DNA from: Thermoproteota archaeon
GTDB lineage: Archaea > Thermoproteota > Thermoprotei > Thermoproteales > Thermocladiaceae
Direction of reading: 5' to 3'
Length of the DNA stretch: 43,199 nt
Assembly (NCBI GenBank): GCA_013153275.1
Contig: JAADER010000037.1
Coordinates: forward strand, 1 to 43,199
Below the pieces are notes generated by a model. That model had not been told where the DNA came from and did not search any database. It was given only the letters and a program-made list of their open reading frames with translations. Every line of letters starts with the position of its first letter. The stretch's first letter is position 1. A program made the position numbers and the translations under genes. This document shows, piece by piece, positions 7,597-15,851 of this stretch.

Positions 7597-8058
7597 ATGC
7601 GAGACATGTCGCGAGATAGAAGAAAGAAGGGTCTTGAAAACGTTGTGGGAGCAGTACTACTTCTAGCAATCGTAGGAGCAATAATACCTATAGTGTACAT
7701 GTACATATCATCGACAGTTTCAGGATCAGTATCATCAGCCTCAAGATTCTCTGCAGCAGAGTCCTTCGTCATAACAGCAGTAAACTACTCATCAGCTACA
7801 GGAACACTCTCAATATATATCCTCAACACAGGTAACGTTCCTGTAAACATAACAGACGTGAAAGTAGTGAGGATAATAGCACCATCAGTCACTACAATCG
7901 TCACATGTACACCATCAACAGTTCTTCCCGTAACAGTATATCCTGAACATAGTGTAGAGATCGATCTCCAATGTACACTTGTGAAAGGGAGCTCCTACAA
8001 GGTCCTAGTATATTCCTGGTCTGGTTTTGAGGCAAGCTACGTATTCTACTACAGCTAG
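7597..8058 (+). CDS. Type IV pilin/archaellin-like secreted subunit
   Basis: 153-aa protein with a class III signal peptide: basic MRDMSRDRRKKG, then the hydrophobic helix LENVVGAVLLLAIVGAIIPI. A PibD-type peptidase would cleave after G12. The remainder is Ser/Thr/Val-rich and beta-like, as in archaeal pilins. Such subunits assemble on the surface by a secretion ATPase and membrane platform; a matching motor is encoded at 26.2-29.7 kb, but no direct link is shown. An alternative start at 7606 (M4) leaves the signal peptide intact. It is a single gene with its own promoter. Confidence 0.82.
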   Translation: MRDMSRDRRKKGLENVVGAVLLLAIVGAIIPIVYMYISSTVSGSVSSASRFSAAESFVITAVNYSSATGTLSIYILNTGNVPVNITDVKVVRIIAPSVTTIVTCTPSTVLPVTVYPEHSVEIDLQCTLVKGSSYKVLVYSWSGFEASYVFYYS

Positions 8059-8063
8059 TATAG

Positions 8064-9428
8064 TTATCGTAGTAGTAGATGCTCATACTGCTTACAGTAC
8101 TCGACGCTCTCTTTCACACTCATGAACAGCTTCTTCACATACTCTACATCGTCTCTATCGACCTTATCCTTATTGAGCTCCTTCGCCCTTACCTGAGCTG
8201 GAGCTAGTAGCTGTATTGCATATCTGAGACTGTGCTCGAGAGCTATCTTGGTCAGCGCGTTAAGGGCATCCTCTGTGAGGTCTATCTTCTCCTCTCTTGC
8301 TCTTATCTTAATTATCTCTTTAGCCTCCTGCTCTGTGTAGGGTCTCGTCCTTATTATTATTAGCCTATCGAGCATGTCTAGAGGCACACCATGAGGCGCA
8401 ACCTCGTCCGTTCCTCTCACCCGTGCGAGACCTCTATTGGTAGCGAGGATTATTATTGGTGAGAGCTCGCTCTCCATAGCCCTTGATAGGAATGCCCAAG
8501 CCTCTATGTCGAGCATATGTGCATCGTCGATAAATAGCACTCCTGGAACGAGCTCTGCCTTGCCTTCCTCTATAAGCTTTCTAACGTTTTCGTCAGTCAT
8601 CTTTCGCACATCTGCAGGGATCTCCCTCTCCTCTATTGCGAATCCGAACAGCATTGCTGATACTAGACCCTGCTGTCTAGCAAAGTACATATCTAGGTCA
8701 TGAAGTGTGAAGAATCTGACTATCTCCTTCTCCTTGAATACTGGGCCCTTAGGTATCTCTACCTTCCTCTTAACCGATACATCATACTTCTCTGAGGCCT
8801 CCTCCTCAGCTCTTCCCTCAACTATGACTCTTCCCGTCTCTGCGTCTATCATTATGATGTCTCCTTCCTCTACTCCAAGCTCTATGAGCTGTATTGCTAC
8901 CTCCTCGGGAACTCTCAGAGTCTTCTCCTCATCTCTTGTCTTCAGCTTTATTGTTGCTCCAACAGGTATCTGGAGATACGGGTTATATGGATGTCTACCG
9001 TACTTTATCTCTATGCTTTTCACCACTCCTTCATACACTTTTCTCCACTCTCTTATTCTGATACCTATAGCTCGTCTTAACGCTCTCATGAGGAACTCTG
9101 TCTTCTTTATCTCCATGCTGTAGATCTCTGCGCCAGATATCTGGACGAACGGTGTGTCAGGACCGAGCTCTCTAGCAATTCCTATGGCGATGGCTGTCTT
9201 TCCTGTCCCAGGAGGACCTACTATGAGAACCGCTTTTCCTCCAAACTTTCCTTCTCTTATCAGTTTGACCACGTAGTATGCTGCCTCTCTGGCTTCGACC
9301 TGGCCTACGAACCCGTCAGCCATGAACTCTACTTTGCCGTCTTTTACGCCTAGGCCTCTTATGTGGCTGTGAAGACCAACGCGCTCGAATCTTCTCTGTG
9401 GTACCTCTTCTATATGTATCTCGGGCAT
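8064..9428 (-). CDS. TIP49 (RuvB-like) AAA+ ATPase
   Basis: 454-aa archaeal homologue of eukaryotic RuvBL1/RuvBL2, hexameric AAA+ ATPases that act in chromatin remodelling and RNP assembly in eukaryotes; the archaeal role is unknown. Walker A is GPPGTGKT (71-78). Residues about 125-240 are the OB-fold domain II insertion absent from bacterial RuvB. Walker B reads L-F-I-D301-D302-A-H304, with Asp where eukaryotic proteins have the catalytic Glu. Sensor 1 is ILATNRG (327-333), and the C-terminus carries the helical lid. The stop lies close to the convergent pilin gene. It is divergent from the winged-helix regulator across 188 bp. Confidence 0.95.
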   Translation of the reverse strand: MPEIHIEEVPQRRFERVGLHSHIRGLGVKDGKVEFMADGFVGQVEAREAAYYVVKLIREGKFGGKAVLIVGPPGTGKTAIAIGIARELGPDTPFVQISGAEIYSMEIKKTEFLMRALRRAIGIRIREWRKVYEGVVKSIEIKYGRHPYNPYLQIPVGATIKLKTRDEEKTLRVPEEVAIQLIELGVEEGDIIMIDAETGRVIVEGRAEEEASEKYDVSVKRKVEIPKGPVFKEKEIVRFFTLHDLDMYFARQQGLVSAMLFGFAIEEREIPADVRKMTDENVRKLIEEGKAELVPGVLFIDDAHMLDIEAWAFLSRAMESELSPIIILATNRGLARVRGTDEVAPHGVPLDMLDRLIIIRTRPYTEQEAKEIIKIRAREEKIDLTEDALNALTKIALEHSLRYAIQLLAPAQVRAKELNKDKVDRDDVEYVKKLFMSVKESVEYCKQYEHLLLR

Positions 9429-9537
9429 AACATTTAATATTTAAATATTCTCACTTAAAAACATTTGGTAACGATCTCCTAATAAGCGAGTGTACTGCAA
9501 AAGACGAAAAGTGTATACTACAATAAACGAACACAGC

Positions 9538-9565
9538 ATGTGTTACACATATTCGAATCTTCGAA
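9538..9565. promoter_or_regulatory. Palindromes in the TIP49/regulator intergenic region
   Basis: ATGTGT-T-ACACAT (9538-9550) is a perfect 13-bp palindrome. It is followed at once by two copies of the palindromic hexamer TTCGAA (9552-9557 and 9560-9565), 8 bp apart. They lie in the 188-bp region between divergent genes, upstream of the winged-helix gene at 9617, and may be operator sites for it. Confidence 0.35.
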
Positions 9566-9616
9566 CACTCTCTACACTTTAATCTCCTACACATATAGAT
9601 TCTCTGGGTACCGTCT

Positions 9617-10048
9617 ATGAGTAGTATTATAAAATCAGCTACAGAGAATAGAGAGGATATGTTGAAGTTCTACGAAATCTTACGTACGTTGACAGGACTT
9701 TCACAGTGCGATTTCGATATATATCTCGTGATGCTTAGAATTTATGAGAAAAGCAGAGAGCCCCTCACCGTCAGCGAGCTAACTCAGCTTCTCGGCAAGT
9801 CTAGAAGTGCGATAGAGAGAACGATACTGAAGTTACATAAGTCGAACTTCATAGAGAGAAGACAGACGCTCTCTAGATCGGGAGGGTACACATACGTGTA
9901 CTATCCTAGACCTCTCGAAGAGATAAAGAAGATGCTTCAGGAGAGATTAGACGAGTTCTATAAAAATGCTAGAGAGATGATACTGAATCTTGAGAACGTC
10001 ATATCGGAGACGGGAAAGAATGGTGAGAATGGAAACGGTAGAGACTGA
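9617..10048 (+). CDS. Winged-helix transcriptional regulator (TrmB/MarR-like)
   Basis: 143-aa predicted transcription factor. Residues 25-100 form a winged helix: LTVSELTQLLGKSRSAIERTILKLHKSNFIERR contains the recognition helix, and RSGGYTYVYYPRP looks like the wing. A C-terminal helix (about 105-135) probably dimerises. This resembles the DNA-binding part of TrmB-type archaeal regulators without a sugar-binding domain. The ATG at 9617 follows a region with palindromes that may be its own operator. The stop codon abuts the end of the convergent malate dehydrogenase gene with no spacer. Confidence 0.8.
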   Translation: MSSIIKSATENREDMLKFYEILRTLTGLSQCDFDIYLVMLRIYEKSREPLTVSELTQLLGKSRSAIERTILKLHKSNFIERRQTLSRSGGYTYVYYPRPLEEIKKMLQERLDEFYKNAREMILNLENVISETGKNGENGNGRD

Positions 10049-10993
10049 TCACACTATGTTGAGGCTAGACAAGACCTTGCTAGTTATCTCTCGGATCCAG
10101 TTTACTGCCTCGACGAACGCTCTCCTCTCCTCCTCGTCCATGTCGATCTCGACTATCTTCACGATACCGTCTCTCCCAACTATGGCGAGAACCTCTGCGA
10201 CGACGTCTCTCACACCGTACTCTCCCTGCAACATTGCTGACACGTTCTCTAGTCTTCTCTTATCCCTCAGGATGTCCTCGACCAGCTCTGACACGCCCGC
10301 ACCTACTGCGTGAGAGGCGCTCCAACCTTTCAATTTTATTATCTCCTCTCCCGCCTTCACCACTCTCTCCCTTATCTTATCTATCTCATCTCTCGAAAGA
10401 GTCCTAGCTAGCGGCTGCGCACACACTCTGCTGCTAGAGACTAGAGGAACCATCCTCTCGCCATGCTGGCCTACAACGTATGCCTCCACTGATCTCACGG
10501 ATACTCCCAGCCTTTTAGCTATGAGAAACCTATATCTTCCGGAATCTAGGATTCCGCTGAAACCTATCACTCTCTCTCTAGGAAACTTAAGAACCTTCAG
10601 CGCAACACTCGTCATGATATCTACAGGATTAGTGACCACTATGACAATGCTGTCAGGTGCACTCTCTCTAACTCTCTCACAGATCTCTCGCACAATCTTT
10701 CCATTCTCTATAGCAAGCTCCTCACGCGTCATCCCAGGCTTCCTCGCAAAGCCAGCAGTCACGATAACTATGTCCGAACCCTTGACATCCCCGAGATCAT
10801 TGCTGCCCTCTATCTCCAGGTCTATGCCTAGTATCGACGCGGCATGAGAGATATCGAGAGCCTCTCCCTGAGGAAGGCCTTGAACAACATCTATCAATCT
10901 GATATCACATAGTGACCTCATCATCAGAAAGAGGGCACATGCCGTTCCTACTCTGCCAGACCCCACGATAGATACTAGAGGCCTACCTCTCAT
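10049..10993 (-). CDS. mdh: Malate dehydrogenase (LDH-like family)
   Basis: 314-aa NAD(P)-dependent enzyme interconverting malate and oxaloacetate. The Rossmann motif is GSGRVG (11-16) and D35 follows beta-strand 2, favouring NAD. Substrate residues are R84 and R90 in ARKPGMTR, N122, D150 and R153, and the catalytic H177 in GQHG. The RKPGMTR loop is typical of malate rather than lactate dehydrogenases. It is followed 3' by a directly abutting convergent regulator gene, and its ATG lies 7 nt after the stop of threonine synthase, so the two are probably co-transcribed. Confidence 0.93.
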   Translation of the reverse strand: MRGRPLVSIVGSGRVGTACALFLMMRSLCDIRLIDVVQGLPQGEALDISHAASILGIDLEIEGSNDLGDVKGSDIVIVTAGFARKPGMTREELAIENGKIVREICERVRESAPDSIVIVVTNPVDIMTSVALKVLKFPRERVIGFSGILDSGRYRFLIAKRLGVSVRSVEAYVVGQHGERMVPLVSSSRVCAQPLARTLSRDEIDKIRERVVKAGEEIIKLKGWSASHAVGAGVSELVEDILRDKRRLENVSAMLQGEYGVRDVVAEVLAIVGRDGIVKIVEIDMDEEERRAFVEAVNWIREITSKVLSSLNIV

Positions 10994-11000
10994 AGCTAGA

Positions 11001-12026
11001 CTAGCTGCGAGAAAGTACTAAATTTACTATCTCCATAGCATCTTTCACGAGAACAGACTCATAAGAGAGCTTCAGTATAGTGTCAGGATCTTTCAACCCA
11101 TGGCCAGTGGCTATGAGAACACATGTATCATCTCTCCTCAAGTATCCCTCGTCGAGAAGTTTCACGTATCCTGCCAAGCTTGCTGCACTAGCAGGCTCTA
11201 CTCCTATACCCTCTCTTCCAAGCATTCTCTGAGCATGAAGAATCTCGTCATCGGAGACAGTTACAAAGGTGCCTCCACTCTCCTTGACAGCCCTCCAAGC
11301 TCTGAACCAGTTTACTGGTCTACCTATCCTTATGGCTGATGCCACGGTGCTGGGACTATCCATGAATAGTGGCTTATCGAGTCCAAGTCTCCAAGCTCTC
11401 GCTATAGGTGAGGCACCTTCAGCTTGGACTCCTATCATTCTAGGGAGCTTATCGATTATACCTAGCTCACGGAGCTCCTTGAAGCCTTTCCATATGGCAT
11501 ATATGTTTCCAGCATTTCCTACAGGAACTATCACGTAATCTGGAACTCCAATGTCTAGAAATATCTCGAACGCAGTAGTCTTCTGGCCCTCGAGCCTCCA
11601 CACGTTTATAGAGTTCAGAGGATACATTATGTTTCTCTGTCCAATCCTGTTTAACGTGTCGAGAACAAGCGAGAGAGCCTTATCGAAGTTCCCCTCTACC
11701 TCCACGACCATGGCTCCATGAAGTATTGCTTGTGCAAGCTTTCCTCGCGCTATGCCTCCCCTAGGTATCACTACAAGACATGTCAGTCCTCCTCTGGCAG
11801 CGTACGCTGCAACACTCGCAGCGGTATTTCCAGTAGATGCAACTATGACGTATCGTGACCCTATCGATCTAGCTATTGAGACTCCTATCGTCATTCCACG
11901 ATCCTTGAACGAGCCCGTTGGGTTCGCTCCCTCAAACTTCACATATGCCCTGCCATCTACCCTATTAAGTCTCAGAAGAGGCGTGTTTCCCTCTCGAAGC
12001 GTTACTATGTCTGTGACCTTGGGCAA
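11001..12026 (-). CDS. thrC: Threonine synthase (PLP-dependent); upstream zinc ribbon coding lacks a start codon
   Basis: Converts O-phosphohomoserine to threonine. PLP-binding Lys is K41 in ANPTGSFKDRGM and the phosphate loop is PVGNAGN. The only canonical start codon in this frame is TTG at 12026, giving 341 aa. The same frame stays open upstream and encodes LRCPRCGREYDPDPY then FTCDRCGELLDAIL, the normal N-terminal zinc ribbon of archaeal threonine synthases (about 12200 down to 12110), back to a TAA just after the TATA box at 12261-12270. That stretch contains no ATG, GTG or TTG in frame. The expected leaderless site has GTG at 12238, but in another frame that stops after seven codons. 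The true gene is therefore probably 11001 to about 12238 with a frameshift, sequence error or unusual start. Confidence 0.9.
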   Translation of the reverse strand: MPKVTDIVTLREGNTPLLRLNRVDGRAYVKFEGANPTGSFKDRGMTIGVSIARSIGSRYVIVASTGNTAASVAAYAARGGLTCLVVIPRGGIARGKLAQAILHGAMVVEVEGNFDKALSLVLDTLNRIGQRNIMYPLNSINVWRLEGQKTTAFEIFLDIGVPDYVIVPVGNAGNIYAIWKGFKELRELGIIDKLPRMIGVQAEGASPIARAWRLGLDKPLFMDSPSTVASAIRIGRPVNWFRAWRAVKESGGTFVTVSDDEILHAQRMLGREGIGVEPASAASLAGYVKLLDEGYLRRDDTCVLIATGHGLKDPDTILKLSYESVLVKDAMEIVNLVLSRS

Positions 12027-12260
12027 GAGCTCTCTGAAGGCCCATACTCCGATCCACCTTCTTTCAGCAGCCTCTCGTATGTTGAAGTTCCTCTCCTGTA
12101 CGTTAAGTATAGCATCCAGAAGCTCCCCACATCTATCACATGTGAACTTGTACGGATCTGGATCATACTCCCGTCCACATCTTGGACATCTCAGTGTATA
12201 CTCCGAGAATATGCCTATTCTGTTTCCAGATGATCCACCGACTCGTCGATAGTTATCTCT

Positions 12261-12270
12261 CTTTTATAAG
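12261..12270 (-). promoter_or_regulatory. TATA box of threonine synthase
   Basis: The minus-strand sequence CTTATAAAAG lies more than 230 nt upstream of the TTG at 12026 but only about 27 nt from position 12238. This supports transcription and translation starting upstream of the zinc ribbon, not at 12026. Confidence 0.6.
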
Positions 12271-12284
12271 CATGATCCTTCTAC

Positions 12285-12536
12285 TCATCTTCGTCTAGAA
12301 GTGTACATTTCAGCTTCCTTCTTAGCGATAATATACATTATGTTGACTATCGACGTGAACATGATGACCCCTATGGTAGCATAGATGAGGCTCTTCAGTC
12401 CTGATATTGATGAGAACCTGATACCGTTAACAAGCAGATAAGTTACGAGGCCGCCAATACTTATCATGTATATTATGCACATTACGCAGCTTGCAAATGC
12501 CACATACTTCAGAATAGTTAGCAATCTCCTATTCAT
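12285..12536 (-). CDS. Small hypothetical membrane protein, two transmembrane segments
   Basis: 83-aa protein with two or possibly three hydrophobic segments (about residues 10-36 and 48-70) separated by a short loop, with basic ends (MNRRL and YTSRRR). I do not recognise a family. It lies between threonine synthase and the divergent ASCH protein gene. The hydrophobic pattern and genome-typical codon use support coding, but function is unknown. Confidence 0.55.
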   Translation of the reverse strand: MNRRLLTILKYVAFASCVMCIIYMISIGGLVTYLLVNGIRFSSISGLKSLIYATIGVIMFTSIVNIMYIIAKKEAEMYTSRRR

Positions 12537-12643
12537 GACAGCATATATCGTAAGAAGCCTATTAATATGTTATTCTGCACACGAGACTAACCGGCGACAA
12601 ACGTTTATAAGATAGTGATAGCTCACTTATAAGCAAAACGGGA

Positions 12644-13315
12644 ATGGAGAGAACAGTGTACCTTGGACGTCACCTCATGCTGCGATCAAGCTACCTCAAG
12701 AAGATACTGGAGTGTGGAGTAGGAGGCATCACTAGAACAATAAGGATAGGCATAGTGAAGCCTAAGTTCAGAGAGGTATTTATACATAGCGGAGGAAAGG
12801 TAGTCGCAAAAGCTGAGATAGTCCGCACAATCTACAAGAGAGTGCGAGACCTCACAGATGACGATGCTCGTCTCGACGGATTCGCAAATAGGAGAGAGCT
12901 CATCAGAGAGCTTGAGAGGATCTATGGCAGAATCAGGCCTACGACACCTGTAACGATACTTGAGCTCAGAATACTTGAATATCTTGATCTATCGGACGAG
13001 GATGTTAATGCTAAACTTAGTCCAATAGAGATAGCTAGACTCGCACTATACTACAACGTTCCTCTAAGCGAGGAGGAGAAGAAGATACTGAGACAGCTGA
13101 CTGAGACCGGCAGCCTCAGAAAGCTTGCACTTAAGCTGTATGGTACCATAGAGAAGAGATGGATCATAAGAAAGGTCGTGAGAAAAGCTCTCAAGCTGCT
13201 TCAGGAGCTTCAAGGTCAGAGCAGTAAACTATCTAATCTAGACGAGAGAAATCCCGCAGAAAGTGAGAAGACTCTGGTTCATAATACTGACAGGACAATG
13301 CAATCTAAGATGTAG
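12644..13315 (+). CDS. ASCH-domain protein with helical C-terminal domain
   Basis: 223-aa protein. Residues 1-110 resemble the ASCH fold, a PUA-like beta-barrel implicated in RNA or nucleotide binding: LGRHLMLRSSYLKKILEC, then ITRTIRIG and VVAKAEIVRTIYKRVRDLTDDDARLDGF. The remaining residues form basic amphipathic helices with no recognised domain. The last 53 nt overlap, in a different frame, the start of a radical SAM/SPASM gene, suggesting coupled expression. No substrate can be inferred. Confidence 0.75.
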   Translation: MERTVYLGRHLMLRSSYLKKILECGVGGITRTIRIGIVKPKFREVFIHSGGKVVAKAEIVRTIYKRVRDLTDDDARLDGFANRRELIRELERIYGRIRPTTPVTILELRILEYLDLSDEDVNAKLSPIEIARLALYYNVPLSEEEKKILRQLTETGSLRKLALKLYGTIEKRWIIRKVVRKALKLLQELQGQSSKLSNLDERNPAESEKTLVHNTDRTMQSKM

Positions 13316-14321
13316 GTACTGCGGAGGCTCGTTTCCAGAGAGCGTGGTACCATACAAGGTTAAGTACGATATAGACCAGCTAAGAAAGATAGTGCATGAG
13401 AGAGATAACATATGCTTCTACGGCGGTGAACCATTACTGAACCTGGAGGATCTTGCGAACATTATTATGAAGATTAGAGCGAGAAGATTCATAATTCAGA
13501 CTAATGGGATCTTAGTGCAGAACGTTCCTAAATGGATATGGAACTTCATAGATTGTGTACTCCTATCTATAGATGGTGTGGAAGAGATCACAGACAAGTA
13601 TAGGGGGAGAGGAGTCTATAGGAGAGTAATTGAAGCAGCTAGATATCTAAGAAAGATAGGATATAACGGCGAGATTATAGCCAGGATGACTGTAACGGAA
13701 GATTCGGACATATATAGAGACGTTACCCACCTTATTAGTCTAGGACTGTTCGATAAGGTTCACTGGCAACTGAACGTGATCTGGTATGAGAGGTGGGAGT
13801 TCGAAAAGTGGGCTTGGAGAAGCTATCTTCCTGGAATCAAGAGACTTGTCAAGCTCTTTCTAGATTATGCTGAGAGAGGTATAGTTCTGAAGATAGTTCC
13901 TATAACAGGAGTATTGACAGAAATATTTTTCAAAGATCTGAAAGGTGTGCCATGTGGCGCAGGTTACAGCGCGTTCGCCATAAATAGTGATGGAAGGATA
14001 CTTGCCTGTCCGATAGCCGTTCGAGAGAGCTGGGCCGTTGTCGGAGATGTGCAGTCAGGTGTGAAGAAGATTGTCGAGGTTAGTGAGCCCTGCATCAGCT
14101 GTAGCATGTTTAAGCTCTGTGGTGGTCGCTGTCTATATGCGTATTACGAACGTTCTTGGGGAGAGGATGGGTTCTCCGCTGTGTGCGAGGTCACATGCGA
14201 GTATCTTAGATATATTGTGAGTATTAGCGAGAAAGTTAGAGAGCTCATTAGGAGTGGTGTGATCAAGAGAGAGGAGCTTTTTCAGGATGGTATCGAGGAC
14301 AGTACGGAGATTATTCCTTAG
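13263..14321 (+). CDS. Radical SAM/SPASM protein (putative peptide-modifying)
   Basis: 352-aa radical SAM enzyme with the cluster motif C13-x3-C17-x2-C20 (CNLRCRYCGG), then FYGGEPLLN and the TIM-barrel region. The C-terminal twitch/SPASM region holds CGAGYSAFAINSDGRILACPIAV and CISCSMFKLCGGRC, ligands for auxiliary clusters. It resembles archaeal proteins annotated as putative peptide-modifying radical SAM enzymes of the AF0577 type (from memory). No obvious small peptide substrate gene is nearby. GTG start at 13263 inside the ASCH gene. The end overlaps the convergent glutamine synthetase by 4 nt. Confidence 0.85.
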   Translation: MRRLWFIILTGQCNLRCRYCGGSFPESVVPYKVKYDIDQLRKIVHERDNICFYGGEPLLNLEDLANIIMKIRARRFIIQTNGILVQNVPKWIWNFIDCVLLSIDGVEEITDKYRGRGVYRRVIEAARYLRKIGYNGEIIARMTVTEDSDIYRDVTHLISLGLFDKVHWQLNVIWYERWEFEKWAWRSYLPGIKRLVKLFLDYAERGIVLKIVPITGVLTEIFFKDLKGVPCGAGYSAFAINSDGRILACPIAVRESWAVVGDVQSGVKKIVEVSEPCISCSMFKLCGGRCLYAYYERSWGEDGFSAVCEVTCEYLRYIVSISEKVRELIRSGVIKREELFQDGIEDSTEIIP

Positions 14322-15667
14322 GCGAAGAGCAGGTACTGCTCGTACTCCCAGTCCGTTATCTTTGTAACAGTCTCTTCCCAGGGCTTTCCAATAGCTGCAC
14401 AGTAGCTCTCCCACTCCTTCTTCTTCAGCTCTACATACTTCTTCACGAGCTCCTGTGGAAGCATCTGTGCGATCTCGCTCTTCTCAAACAGGTCTATTGC
14501 TTCTCCAAGATGTTTAGGTGTCTCTGGCACGTTCGGGAGCTCGTATGCTATGTCCTCTGTTGGTGCTCCTGGATCTACCTTGTTTTCTATTCCTCTGAAC
14601 ATTGCTAGAGCCATCACTGCGATTGCTAGGTACGGGTTGAATGATGGGTCTGGCTCTCTGTACTCTATTCTGTTGATCTTCCTCTTATAGAAGGGTACTC
14701 TCACTAGTGCGCTCCTGTTAGCATATCCCCACACTATCCTTGTTGGAGCCTCGTGTCCAGGAACTAGCCTCTTATATGAGTTTACTGTTGGTGCTACTAC
14801 TGCACTTATCTCGCGAGCATACTTAAGTATTCCACCTATAGCGTATGCACAGATCTCTGTGATCTTCTCCGTAGACTTGAACAGGTTCTCTCCAGTCTTT
14901 GCGTCATGGACGCTAAGATGCGTGTGAGCTCCACTACCGTTAAGTCCCCAGAATGGTTTCGGCATGAATGTCGTCTCGAGACCATGCTGTTTGGCTATGT
15001 CCTTAGTCATTATCTTGAACATGAGAACCTTGTCTCCTGTCTTAACGGGATCGTCTGCGGGTATGTTTATCTCGTACTGGCTGGGAGCGACCTCGTGATG
15101 GACCTTAGAGCTTCCAAAACCAGCTAGCTCAAAGTGAGTCTGGATCTCAAGTATCGGCTTCATGAGCATGTGCACGTTATATCCCTCAAAGTAGAGTCCT
15201 GGATCAACTAGCTGTGGCTTTCCGTCTACTACTCTCACTATGAAGAACTCCATCTCTACTCCTGCCTTGACATCGTATCCCTTCTTTCTGAGCTCGTTCA
15301 GTACTCCCATCAGGACGTTCCTCGGGTCCAGTGGATGTGGATAGCCTGAGTCATCTATTACTGATAGAAAGACCGATGCCAGCTTCCCACCATTCCAGGT
15401 CTCTATGAACACGCTCCTGCAGTCTGGCAGCGCTACGAAGTCACTTCTGTTTACTGTAGCATATGCAGGTATTGAGGAGCCGTCAAAGGGCATCCCTCCC
15501 GTGAATATGTCCTTAGCAGCGTCTATCTGAACTATCTCACACTTAGGTCTTCCATATATGTCTGATAGGACAAACTTTACATACTTCACTCCTGCACCTT
15601 TGAGCACTCTCCACACGTCTAGTGGATCTACTTTCGTTATCTGTTCAAGGATCTCCTTGCTGAGCAC
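14318..15667 (-). CDS. glnA: Glutamine synthetase type I
   Basis: 449-aa GSI enzyme making glutamine from glutamate, ammonia and ATP in a dodecamer. Visible signatures are MPFDGSSIPAY, metal-binding GVEMEFF and HHEVAPSQYEINI, ATP-site KPFWGLNGSGAHTHLSV, glutamate-binding NSYKRLVPGHEAP and NRSALVRVP. The C-terminal segment has no NLYDLP adenylylation loop, so it is the alpha type without covalent control. GTG start at 15667, about 28 nt after a TATA box. It is convergent with the radical SAM gene, overlapping by 4 nt. Confidence 0.97.
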   Translation of the reverse strand: MLSKEILEQITKVDPLDVWRVLKGAGVKYVKFVLSDIYGRPKCEIVQIDAAKDIFTGGMPFDGSSIPAYATVNRSDFVALPDCRSVFIETWNGGKLASVFLSVIDDSGYPHPLDPRNVLMGVLNELRKKGYDVKAGVEMEFFIVRVVDGKPQLVDPGLYFEGYNVHMLMKPILEIQTHFELAGFGSSKVHHEVAPSQYEINIPADDPVKTGDKVLMFKIMTKDIAKQHGLETTFMPKPFWGLNGSGAHTHLSVHDAKTGENLFKSTEKITEICAYAIGGILKYAREISAVVAPTVNSYKRLVPGHEAPTRIVWGYANRSALVRVPFYKRKINRIEYREPDPSFNPYLAIAVMALAMFRGIENKVDPGAPTEDIAYELPNVPETPKHLGEAIDLFEKSEIAQMLPQELVKKYVELKKKEWESYCAAIGKPWEETVTKITDWEYEQYLLFA

Positions 15668-15689
15668 GAAGAGATCAAGTTTCTGCGGA

Positions 15690-15699
15690 GTATAAAGGT
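15690..15699 (-). promoter_or_regulatory. TATA box of glutamine synthetase
   Basis: The minus-strand sequence ACCTTTATA is centred about 28 nt upstream of the GTG at 15667. The 184-bp intergenic region to dcd also holds an 8-bp palindrome ACCTAGGT (15730-15737), too short to call an operator. Nothing else was seen in it. Confidence 0.5.
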
Positions 15700-15851
15700 A
15701 TTACATTAAGGAGCTTCCGTAAAGTAGCGACCTAGGTAGTCACTTCGTCAATGTCCTATTTAAGATTTTGTCTGTCTGTCATATGTAGAGTAGTGACACA
15801 AGATATATTAAATGTTTGGCAGTATATCTCTAGAAGAGTGATATAGTGTAG

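Noticed and set aside
8064-9428. Bacterial RuvB helicase
   Set aside because: The OB-fold insertion between Walker A and B and the overall sequence identify TIP49.
10049-10993. Lactate dehydrogenase
   Set aside because: The ARKPGMTR loop has the arginine pattern of malate dehydrogenases.
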